NCBI GenBank assembly: GCA_021827205.1 | Contig: JAKAWV010000001.1 | Span: 186,001 to 250,000 of the forward strand | Reading direction: 5' to 3' | Length of the DNA: 64,000 nucleotides | Source of the DNA: Pseudomonadota bacterium | GTDB taxonomy: Bacteria; Pseudomonadota; Gammaproteobacteria; Xanthomonadales; Rhodanobacteraceae | Shown here: positions 42,275-50,657 of the stretch, one piece after another | Layout of the letters: the number at the start of each line of letters is the position of its first letter | Numbering within the stretch: position 1 is the first letter of the stretch | Made by a program: the position numbers and the translations under genes | The notes under the pieces: model-generated | Told to the model about the DNA's origin: nothing | What the model saw: only the letters and a program-made list of their open reading frames with translations | The model's database searches: none

Positions 42275-44300
42275 GATCGTTCACTTCGTCCCGCGGGCTA
42301 CTCTGGATGCTCGTGACAACGTGAAGGAGTTCATTCGAATTTGCAGGGACGAGCTGACGGTGTTCGCTGTGGATCTGGATTGGAACGCCAACACCTGGCA
42401 GCAGGCAGGCGTGTCGTTCGGGAACCTGGATCAAACGACGCCGAAGCTCTCACCGTCGAAGGCGATGAAGACGCCGTTTCTCGACTTTGCCAAGGCCTAT
42501 TTCAGGTACCAGCAAGGCCATAAGCCGACTGGCGCCAAGAACGAGATGAGGGCCCTCAAGTGCCTTGAGCGTGCGCTGGATGAACGCGAGCGCGGCATGG
42601 ATCTTCAGCACGTCGATGCATCCTTACTTGATCGCGCAGCGGTCCTGGCTCGCGGGCACTATTCAGCAGGTGCGGCGTATCACGCGGGGCGTGAACTTGA
42701 GCGACTGGCGCGCTTTATTTCGGCTAAGCGGTTGATCGCTGCAACCCTCGATTGGAAGAGCCCGATTGCTCGTCCGGGCGACACCGTGCGAACCGGCAAG
42801 AAGGCGCAGGAGGAGCGAGATCGGAAGCTTCCTTCGGATGCGGCTTTGGATGCGCTCGCGGACATCTTTGCCTCCAATCCAAAGGTTGCTCGGGATGTCT
42901 TCACGACCTCGGTGGCCGTCATGTTGCTGTGCGCGCCTTCGCGCATCTCCGAACTCCTGGCCCTTCCGGAAGACTGCGAAGTGTGGGAGACGAAGCGCGA
43001 TGGGAAACGCGCGTACGGGTGGCGGTTCCAGCCGGGCAAGGGCGGAGCACCGATGATCAAATGGATCCCGGACGCCATGGTCGAGGTAGCCCAGGAAGCT
43101 GTTCGGCGCGTTCGCGAAATGACGATCGAAGCGAGACGAATCGCATCCTGGCTTGAGCAGTACCCCGATCGGTTCTATCGGCACAGCGCCTGCCCGCAAG
43201 TCGAGGAAACCTGCCCTTTGAACGTGATGAACGCGGCCGCCGCCGTCGGCATCAACAAAGATGACCCCCTGTACTGCCGTACAGAGTTGCGCCGTCTGGG
43301 TCTGTCTGGACGCAACGGCGGTAACACCTTCGCGAGCATGAACAAATGGGCCCATGCGCGGCTGCCTGAGGGCTTCCCGTGGTTCGACGAGGGGCGTGGC
43401 GTCCGTTTCTCGGAGGCACTCTTCTGCGTTCAGTTGAATGCGCTGCGCACTGGCATGCCGGCAAGCCTGTGCCTGATACGGCGACCAACGAATAACGTTT
43501 TCAACAATGACCTCTGTACAAGACAGACAAGTGCAACCTACGTTGCCCCCGGTGTCTTCGATCGTCACGGGTACAACTCTGGTCGCACAAAGCCGTTGAA
43601 GGTGACATCGCATCAGTTCCGGCACCTGATCAACACGATGGGGCAACGGGGTGGGCTTGGCCAGTCGGAGATCGCGCGGTGGTCGGGCCGAGTCGATGTG
43701 AAGCAAAACCGCGTTTACGACCACATGTCGGAATTTGAGCTGGTCGATATGCTGCGGCAACACGACCCTGGGCTTTCACTGGATCGTTCCCTGACCGAAA
43801 TTGCCGAGCAGATCGCCACGCAGCTGCCGATGACGCGTCAGGAGTTCAATGCGCTCACGATCCCGACCGCGCACGTGACCGAGTACGGTTTCTGCATCCA
43901 TGACTACGTGATGTCGCCCTGTCAGCGCTTCCGTGACTGCCTGAACTGCACGGAGCAAGTGTGCATCAAGGGTGATCGACGGTTGGATCGCATTCGCACG
44001 CGTTACGCGCAGGTCAGTCAGTTGATGGAGCGTGCCCGGCGCGAAATTGCCGAAGGCTCCGCCGGCGCGGACCGGTGGTACGAGATCCACGCGCTGACAG
44101 AGAAACGGCTCGGCTCGCTCTTGGCGATCCTGGAGGATCCCTCGGTCAACGACGGGGCGATCATTCGACTGAACAATGACCAGGAATTCAGTCCGCTGCG
44201 CCGGGCGCTTGACGCCAAGGCGATCGCGGGCACGCTGAAGGAAGAGCACCGTTCGATGCTGGATGGCGCCCGCCAGATGCTAGAGCATTCGGATGGCTAA
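42267..44300 (+). CDS. ginC: Large tyrosine-type recombinase/integrase (GinC-like)
   Basis: LLCAPSRISELLALPEDCEVW, VTSHQFRHLINTMGQRGGLGQSEIARWSGRVDVKQNRVYDHMSE; C-terminal Cys cluster CIHDYVMSPCQRFRDCLNCTEQVC. Confidence 0.88.
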   Translation: MAEIVHFVPRATLDARDNVKEFIRICRDELTVFAVDLDWNANTWQQAGVSFGNLDQTTPKLSPSKAMKTPFLDFAKAYFRYQQGHKPTGAKNEMRALKCLERALDERERGMDLQHVDASLLDRAAVLARGHYSAGAAYHAGRELERLARFISAKRLIAATLDWKSPIARPGDTVRTGKKAQEERDRKLPSDAALDALADIFASNPKVARDVFTTSVAVMLLCAPSRISELLALPEDCEVWETKRDGKRAYGWRFQPGKGGAPMIKWIPDAMVEVAQEAVRRVREMTIEARRIASWLEQYPDRFYRHSACPQVEETCPLNVMNAAAAVGINKDDPLYCRTELRRLGLSGRNGGNTFASMNKWAHARLPEGFPWFDEGRGVRFSEALFCVQLNALRTGMPASLCLIRRPTNNVFNNDLCTRQTSATYVAPGVFDRHGYNSGRTKPLKVTSHQFRHLINTMGQRGGLGQSEIARWSGRVDVKQNRVYDHMSEFELVDMLRQHDPGLSLDRSLTEIAEQIATQLPMTRQEFNALTIPTAHVTEYGFCIHDYVMSPCQRFRDCLNCTEQVCIKGDRRLDRIRTRYAQVSQLMERARREIAEGSAGADRWYEIHALTEKRLGSLLAILEDPSVNDGAIIRLNNDQEFSPLRRALDAKAIAGTLKEEHRSMLDGARQMLEHSDG

Positions 44301-44703
44301 ACACCTGGCCGACCGCGACATTGAACGTGTCGTGGAGATCCTCGATGGCTGGAAGGGCAAGCTGACGTGGGAAGCGCTCAGTGCCGCCTGCATGCCGGTC
44401 ATTCACACCGCCCCAGCAAGGCAAACACTGGCGCGCAGTGTTCGGATCAAGGATGCGTTCAAGGCAGTCAAGCGGCGCCTCAGGGACGAACCAGAGCCGG
44501 CACTGAAAGCAGCGCCCAGCATGCGCGTGGCGATGGAGCGCATCGCGCGCCTGACAAACGAGAACGAGCGATTGAAGGCCGAGAACTCGCGGCTCCTGGA
44601 GCAGTTCGTCGTCTGGCAGTACAACGCCCACATTCGCGGATTGACCGACACCGACCTTGGCAAGGCGTTGCCGGGCATTGACCGGGGCAACACCGAGGGT
44701 TGA
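44293..44703 (+). CDS. ginD: Small coiled-coil recombination accessory protein (GinD/TnpC-like)
   Basis: 136 aa; MERIARLTNENERLKAENSRLLEQFVVWQYNAHIRGLT coiled coil; overlaps ginC stop. Confidence 0.75.
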   Translation: MAKHLADRDIERVVEILDGWKGKLTWEALSAACMPVIHTAPARQTLARSVRIKDAFKAVKRRLRDEPEPALKAAPSMRVAMERIARLTNENERLKAENSRLLEQFVVWQYNAHIRGLTDTDLGKALPGIDRGNTEG

Positions 44704-44768
44704 TCGGCGAGCTCGCTGGCACCGGGTTAAGGATGTCGCGCTGCGTCAGGACTTCACTCGCCGGGTCC

Positions 44769-45074
44769 TTAGGACCGCAGCAAGCGGTCTTTCTCGGCTG
44801 CGGGCAGCTGTTCGAACGCCAGGATCATTCTGGCCAGGCGGTCATCGTCAGCGAACAAGTAGGCGACGGGTACTGACAAGGCACTCGCCAGGTGGGCGAT
44901 CGTGCCCATGTCGGGCTCGTGTACCCCCAGTTCATAGCGATTGATGCGAGCACTGGCCACAAACGCATCCAAGCCTGCCTGTACGCCGAGTTCCTTCTGG
45001 GAAAGGTGGCACCGAATCCGCGCCTCCTTGAGGCGACGCTGGAAGACCAGTCGGACGTCGGTCCGTCGCGGCAC
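44769..45074 (-). CDS. XRE-family helix-turn-helix regulator
   Basis: VFQRRLKEARIRCHLSQKELGVQAGLDAFVASARINRYELGVHEPDMGTIAHLASALSVPVAYLFADDD. Confidence 0.92.
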   Translation of the reverse strand: MPRRTDVRLVFQRRLKEARIRCHLSQKELGVQAGLDAFVASARINRYELGVHEPDMGTIAHLASALSVPVAYLFADDDRLARMILAFEQLPAAEKDRLLRS

Positions 45075-45100
45075 GTTGCAAACCTGCGCAGGTGATGATC

Positions 45101-45149
45101 CTACGAGATTCGTAACTTTGCCTTGCGCGCGATACTACGAGTTTCGTAG
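45101..45149. promoter_or_regulatory. Tandem operator palindromes in divergent promoter region
   Basis: CTACGA-GAT-TCGTAa at 45101-45115 and CTACGA-GTT-TCGTAG at 45135-45149, 34 bp centre to centre, between the divergent XRE gene and the next ORF. Confidence 0.75.
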
Positions 45150-45150
45150 C

Positions 45151-45546
45151 ATGGGCGGCGAGCGTCTTTGGTGCCTGGCCTGTGAGGACCCTGGTATGTC
45201 AGTGCGGCTCATGTTCGATGATGACACCGGTATCCCGATTCCGTTGGACAACTATGCCCTGGAAGCCTGGGCCCTCCAGTACGTCCGTGCGTTGCATTCG
45301 GGCCGAATGGAAAGACTCATGGATCGGCTTGCCACGTCCTTTGCTACGAGCTTGGCGGAGTGCCTCGATGCGGACCTCAAGAGACCGAGCGATGCAAAGG
45401 TCCAGTACGCGACCAGCATTGCGCGCGAGCTCGGCATCGCGCTGCCGGCGGAAGCCCTGCGCTTCCGGGGACCCATGGATGATTTCATCGATCGCTTCTC
45501 AGAGCCGTTCCGGCAGCGGCACCGCAAACCGCATCCGGACGAATGA
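45151..45546 (+). CDS. Hypothetical protein (131 aa)
   Basis: MGGERLWCLACEDPGMSVRLMFDDDTGIPIPLDNYALEAWALQYVRALHSGRMERLMDRLATSFATSL...; start 45151 or 45196; downstream of operator pair. Confidence 0.6.
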   Translation: MGGERLWCLACEDPGMSVRLMFDDDTGIPIPLDNYALEAWALQYVRALHSGRMERLMDRLATSFATSLAECLDADLKRPSDAKVQYATSIARELGIALPAEALRFRGPMDDFIDRFSEPFRQRHRKPHPDE

Positions 45547-45623
45547 TGCAGGATTGCGCGGCTCCACCCTGGACTAGGCACCTGCAATGACATCGACTGA
45601 CCACTCATCCAGAACTTCTCGCC

Positions 45624-46361
45624 ATGGCGTCCGCAAAACTGCTCCAGGATCTACTGCAGGCCGCTCGTCAGAGTACGGGGGCCAAAGAAATCGCCCGTGC
45701 CGAAGATGCCTTCTTCAAGGCTTTGCTCAAATCGACGGTTTACGCCCACGTACCCCTGGCGCCGACGCCCCCCGGGCGCATGCGCTTCGTGCAGTTCGTG
45801 CGCCCGGACAATGGTCAGACCGTCCTGCCCATTTTCAGCGATCGCGAACAGGCCGAGGTCGCCGCAGGCAACGTTCGCGCGATCATCGCCATGGCAGGCC
45901 GCGAACTGCTCGAACTGACCCGCGGCGCGACCCTCATGCTCAACCCCAACGTGGACCAGGTCGCGCTCTATCCGGCCGAGGTGGAAGCGATCCTGGCTGG
46001 GCAATCGATCGGAACGTTTTCGAAAGAAGGGATCGCGGAATCGGAGCCGGTGGGTGCGTGCCCACCGTCCTGCCCAACCGATGAGCTAACCTCGATTCTG
46101 CGGGAGCGCTTTGCAACCGAGCCGTTGGTACGCGCGGCCTATCTTGTCGAACTTCATCGCGGACCTGAGTTTGCTGACATTTCGCTGTTTCTCGGACTCA
46201 TTGTCCCCGGAGCCCACCACGAACGGCTGCTTCAACTCACGAGCCTTTGGATCAAGCCTGCGCTGAAAGACTGGTCAACGCCGCTTTCGGTCATGTTATG
46301 CAAACCTGACGAAGAACTGCCAGAGTTCTTTCACCACGGTATCCAGTTCTATGGAACCTGA
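45624..46361 (+). CDS. SseB-like protein
   Basis: MRFVQFVRPDNGQTVLPIFSDREQAEVAAGNVRAIIAMAGRELLELTRGATLMLNPNVDQVALYPAEVEAILAG resembles SseB N-terminal domain, followed by a second domain. Confidence 0.65.
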   Translation: MASAKLLQDLLQAARQSTGAKEIARAEDAFFKALLKSTVYAHVPLAPTPPGRMRFVQFVRPDNGQTVLPIFSDREQAEVAAGNVRAIIAMAGRELLELTRGATLMLNPNVDQVALYPAEVEAILAGQSIGTFSKEGIAESEPVGACPPSCPTDELTSILRERFATEPLVRAAYLVELHRGPEFADISLFLGLIVPGAHHERLLQLTSLWIKPALKDWSTPLSVMLCKPDEELPEFFHHGIQFYGT

Positions 46362-46801
46362 TGTCATCATGGCGCCCTGCTGTGAAGCCATGCAGGATAA
46401 CGACGCTGGCCTGCAGTACGATGGCGATTCCGTCGCGGGGGCGAATGTTCGAACAGGCGCTTCTGGCCCTCGGTTGGCCTGCGAATGCGGGCCAGAGCGG
46501 AGGGTGCACTTCGAAGCCGCATGTCGAACCAGCGACCGCGCTGGCGATGGTGTCGACGGAGACATGGACGGCCTTTTCACTGGGTACGGTGTTGCGCGCG
46601 TTTGAAATTGATCAATGTTCAGCGATTGTGCGCGTCGAGCGCTGACCAGCTGAATTTGTCGCAATGCCTTGAATCTTGCGGCGATTGCAACCGCATCTCC
46701 TGATCAGTTTGTAGCGCGCAGTGATGGTCAATCTTCTGCGCGCACCAACACTCAGCGTGAGCAGTAGCCGATCTGGTACATGCGGGAAGGGAGGTATCGA
46801 T

Positions 46802-49800
46802 GTGACAGTGGCGCCGGAAACGACCACGCTGGAACAACTGACCCCGGGCGTCATCGTACGCGGCATCGTGCCCGATGCCGCGGTCTGTGTGGTCAACGTG
46901 CAGTGGCACGGTTCTGATGCACTGACGCTGATCTATCGCGAGCCATCGGGACGAGTGGCCGATCGGTTGGTGATGCGCAGCGAAGCGTCCGAGCTTGCCA
47001 TCGTCGAATCCGGTCGCCCATGGAGCTTCGAGGGCGACGGCGCACTGTTCCGCCTGGTGTCCGAGGCGCAGCGCATCCGCTTGGCGCATCTGTTCGATCC
47101 CATGCTAGCCGTGCACACCTCGCTTGTCGAGCCGCTGCCGCACCAGATCACGGCCGTGTACGAGGCCATGCTGCCGCGTCAGCCACTGCGCTTCTTGCTG
47201 GCGGATGATCCGGGCGCGGGCAAGACCATCATGGCCGGGCTGCTGATGAAGGAGCTTATTGCGCGCGGCGATTTGCAGCGCTGTCTGGTGGTGTGCCCGG
47301 GCAGTTTGGCCGAGCAATGGCAGGACGAGCTTTACAAGCGCTTCCATCTCCCGTTCGAAATCCTGACCAACGACAAGATCGAAGCCTCGCGATCGGGCAA
47401 CTGGTTTGCCGAGACACCCTTGGCGATCGCGCGTCTGGACAAGCTCTCACGCAACGAAGCGATGCAGGAACGTCTGCAAGCGCCCGACTGTTCCTGGGAT
47501 CTGACCGTCTGCGACGAAGCGCACAAGATGTCGGCGTCGTTTTTCGGCAACGAAATCAAGTACACCAAGCGCTACCGGCTCGGACAGTTGCTGTCCACGC
47601 GCACGCGGCATTTCCTGCTGATGTCGGCCACCCCGCACAACGGCAAAGAGCAGGATTTCCAGCTCTTCATGGCCTTGCTCGATGGCGACCGCTTCGAAGG
47701 CCGCTTCCGCGATGGCGTGCACCAGGTCGACGTGTCCGACCTGATGCGGCGCATGGTCAAGGAAGACCTGCTCAAGTTTGACGGTGCGCCACTGTTTCCC
47801 GAGCGCATCGCCTACACGGTGCCCTTCAAACTCTCCGATCTCGAGGCGCAGCTGTACCGGGCCGTGACCACCTATGTGCGCGAGGAGTTCGATCGCGCCG
47901 CCAAGCTTGAAAATGAAGGGCAGGCTGGCACCGTTGGATTCGCACTCACCATCCTGCAACGGCGGCTCGCTTCCTCACCAGCCGCGATCGCGCACTCGCT
48001 GCAGCGCCGCCGCGAGCGCCTGCAAAGCCGCCTGCGCGAACTCGAGGTCATGCAGCGCGGGGCCCAGCTTGTAGCCATCACCGTCGCGCCACCGTTCAGT
48101 GCCGACGATCTCGAGGATCTGGACGACGCCCCCGAGCAGGAGGTCGAAAGCACCGAGGCCGCCATGCTCGATCAGGCCACTGCGGCGCGCTCCATCGAGG
48201 AACTCAAGGCCGAGATCCAGACCCTGCAAACGCTGGAGCAGCTTGCCAGTCGGGTACGGCGCAGCCCCGATGCCGATACCAAGTGGCGCGAGCTGCGCAG
48301 CTTGCTGCAGACCATTTTCACGCCAGGGGGTTTGCGCTCTGGCGTCGCTGAGGAACATGGCGTCTATATCGCCGCTGCATTACCTCGCCCGGTGCCTTCG
48401 CCCAGCCAGAAGCTGGTGATCTTCACCGAGCATCGCGACACGCTGCATTACCTCGAGGGCAAGATCGGCGATCTGCTTGGGCAACACGAAGCCATTGTCA
48501 TCATCCATGGTGGCATCGGCCGCGAGCAGCGGCTGGCGGCACAGGAAGCCTTTCGCAACGATCCTACCGTCAAGGTGTTGCTGGCCACCGATGCTGCAGG
48601 CGAAGGCATCAACCTGCAGCGTGCACACCTGATGATCAACTACGACCTACCCTGGAATCCCAATCGCATCGAGCAGCGCTTCGGTCGTATCCATCGCATC
48701 GGGCAGACCGAAGTCTGCCATCTGTGGAACCTCGTGGCACAAGACACCCGCGAGGGCGACGTGTACCTGCGCTTGCTGGAAAAACTCGAACAGGCGCGCA
48801 GTACGCTTGGCGGCCGGGTGTTCGATGTGCTGGGTAAGCTGCAGTTCGAGGGCCGCCCCCTGCGCGATCTGCTGATCGAGGCTATCCGCTACGGCGAGCG
48901 AGAGGATGTCCGCCTGCGCCTGACACGCGCCGTGGATCATGCCGTGGATACCACCGCCATCCGCGATCTGCTCGAGGATCGCGCGTTGGCACACGACGCC
49001 ATGGATGCCAGCCGTGTGGCGCGGATCCGCGAGGACATGGAGCGCGCCGACGCGCGCCGCCTGCAGCCGCACTACATCGAGTCATTTTTCCTCGAAGCCT
49101 TTCGTCGGCTGGGCGGCAGTGCCAAGCCTCGTGAACCCAACCGCTTCGAGATCACCCACGTGCCCGCCATAGTGCGCCAGCGCGATCGCATGATTGGCGT
49201 GCGCGAGGCCATCGTGCCGCGCTACGAGCGCATCGCTTTCGACAAGGCACTGTTGGCGCCGCCTGGCCAGTCGCTTGCGGCTTTCGTCTGTCCGGGCCAT
49301 CCGCTGCTGGATGCCACACTCGATCTGATGCTCGAACGACATCGCGACCTGCTGCGTCAGGGCAGCGTGCTGGTGGACGAGGCCGACCTTGGTACCGTGC
49401 CGCGCGTGTTGTGCGCGCTGGAGCATGTCGTACAGGACGCCAGCCGAACGCGTAGCGGCCTGCAGCGCGCGGTGTCAAAGCGCATGCTGTACGTCAGCAT
49501 CGATGGTCAAGGCCATGCGCGCCATGCCAGCGATGCGCCCTATCTGGACTGCCGCCCGTTGGCTGCTGATGAGCCTGCTTACGCAGACGTTCTGCAGCGC
49601 CCCGAATGTGCTTTCGTCGGTGCGCAGATCGAGCACCAGGTGCTCGACTATGCCATCGCGAAGGTCGTACCTGAGCATCTTGCTGAGGTGCGCACGCGCA
49701 CTTTGGCGCGAATTGCCAAGACCGAAGTCGCAGTCAAGGATCGCCTGACCAAGGAGATCATGTACTGGGATCACCGTGCCGAGGAGCTCAAGGCGCAGGA

Positions 49801-50404
49801 GCAGGCCGGCAGGCCCAATGCACGACTCAATGCCGACGAGGCACTCAAGCGCGCCGATGCCTTGCAGTCTCGCCTGCGTATACGCCTGGACGAGCTCCAG
49901 CGAGAACGCCAGATCACCTCACTGCCTCCACTGGTGCAGGGGGCGGCGCTTATCGTGCCATTGGGCCTGATCCGCACCATGCAGGGCCAGCCCCTCGCCG
50001 CGACCGAGACGAGCGCGGTCGTCGATACGCAGGCCGCCGCCGCGCGCGCCCGGGCCATCGTCATGGAGGTCGAGCGTGGTTTGGGCTTCGACCCGATCGA
50101 CCGCGAGTTCGAGAAGGTCGGCTATGACCTCGAGAGTCGCGTGCCCGGCACCGGGAAACTACGCCTCATCGAGGTCAAGGGCCGCACGAGCGGCGCCAGC
50201 GCGATCACCGTGACGCGCAATGAAATCCTCACCAGCCTCAACAAGCCCGACGATTACATCCTCGCCATCGTCGAGTTTCAGGAGGAAGGGCAGCACCGCG
50301 TGCATTACCTGCGCCAGCCGTTCCAGCGTGAGCCTGACTTCGGGGTCACCAGCGTCAACTACGACTTCGCCGAATTGCTGGCGCGTGCGGGGCGGCCGGA
50401 GTGA
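46802..50404 (+). CDS. SNF2/DEAH-box helicase with C-terminal DUF3883 (DISARM DrmD-like)
   Basis: LADDPGAGKTIMAGLLMKELIARG (Walker A), LTVCDEAHKMSASFFG, LLMSATPHNGKEQDFQLFM, LLATDAAGEGINLQRAHLMINYDLPWNPNRIEQRFGRIHRIGQ; C-term LRLIEVKGRTSGASAITVTRNEILTSLN (DUF3883). GTG start at 46802 with upstream GGGAGG. Confidence 0.9.
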   Translation: MTVAPETTTLEQLTPGVIVRGIVPDAAVCVVNVQWHGSDALTLIYREPSGRVADRLVMRSEASELAIVESGRPWSFEGDGALFRLVSEAQRIRLAHLFDPMLAVHTSLVEPLPHQITAVYEAMLPRQPLRFLLADDPGAGKTIMAGLLMKELIARGDLQRCLVVCPGSLAEQWQDELYKRFHLPFEILTNDKIEASRSGNWFAETPLAIARLDKLSRNEAMQERLQAPDCSWDLTVCDEAHKMSASFFGNEIKYTKRYRLGQLLSTRTRHFLLMSATPHNGKEQDFQLFMALLDGDRFEGRFRDGVHQVDVSDLMRRMVKEDLLKFDGAPLFPERIAYTVPFKLSDLEAQLYRAVTTYVREEFDRAAKLENEGQAGTVGFALTILQRRLASSPAAIAHSLQRRRERLQSRLRELEVMQRGAQLVAITVAPPFSADDLEDLDDAPEQEVESTEAAMLDQATAARSIEELKAEIQTLQTLEQLASRVRRSPDADTKWRELRSLLQTIFTPGGLRSGVAEEHGVYIAAALPRPVPSPSQKLVIFTEHRDTLHYLEGKIGDLLGQHEAIVIIHGGIGREQRLAAQEAFRNDPTVKVLLATDAAGEGINLQRAHLMINYDLPWNPNRIEQRFGRIHRIGQTEVCHLWNLVAQDTREGDVYLRLLEKLEQARSTLGGRVFDVLGKLQFEGRPLRDLLIEAIRYGEREDVRLRLTRAVDHAVDTTAIRDLLEDRALAHDAMDASRVARIREDMERADARRLQPHYIESFFLEAFRRLGGSAKPREPNRFEITHVPAIVRQRDRMIGVREAIVPRYERIAFDKALLAPPGQSLAAFVCPGHPLLDATLDLMLERHRDLLRQGSVLVDEADLGTVPRVLCALEHVVQDASRTRSGLQRAVSKRMLYVSIDGQGHARHASDAPYLDCRPLAADEPAYADVLQRPECAFVGAQIEHQVLDYAIAKVVPEHLAEVRTRTLARIAKTEVAVKDRLTKEIMYWDHRAEELKAQEQAGRPNARLNADEALKRADALQSRLRIRLDELQRERQITSLPPLVQGAALIVPLGLIRTMQGQPLAATETSAVVDTQAAAARARAIVMEVERGLGFDPIDREFEKVGYDLESRVPGTGKLRLIEVKGRTSGASAITVTRNEILTSLNKPDDYILAIVEFQEEGQHRVHYLRQPFQREPDFGVTSVNYDFAELLARAGRPE

Positions 50405-50432
50405 GCGCTTAGCGCTGCTTGTGCCGCGCACC

Positions 50433-50492
50433 CGTGTGGGCCAACTTCCATCGCAACGGGCAGCGTGCGGATTCTTGAAGTTGGCCCACACG
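50433..50492. repeat. 16-bp perfect inverted repeat between convergent drmD-like and gajB-like genes
   Basis: cgtgtgggccaacttc (50433-50448) and gaagttggcccacacg (50477-50492), 28-nt spacer; inner CGCA/TGCG pairing possible. Confidence 0.9.
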
Positions 50493-50657
50493 CTGGCAAT
50501 TGCTGGCCTTCCATACTTGCTGCCGTGGCCGTACTGCCTGCCCAGTATCACCGCCGCGCCAAGAACCGCAGATCTGAAGGCAGCCGACGTTGCAGCCCGA
50601 GGCGCAGAGGGGCAAGGTGCGACCCAGAGCCGTCATTCGAGCGGATTTGCCTTAAGC

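Larger units (their letters stand above)
39429..44703 (+). mobile_element. GInt-type genomic-island recombination module (ginABCD-like): three distinct tyrosine recombinases plus small coiled-coil protein; right end of island not in window
   Basis: Four same-strand overlapping ORFs (424/524/~678/136 aa) immediately after ssb; each of the large three has integrase boxes; composition and gene content change at the same point. Confidence 0.85.
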
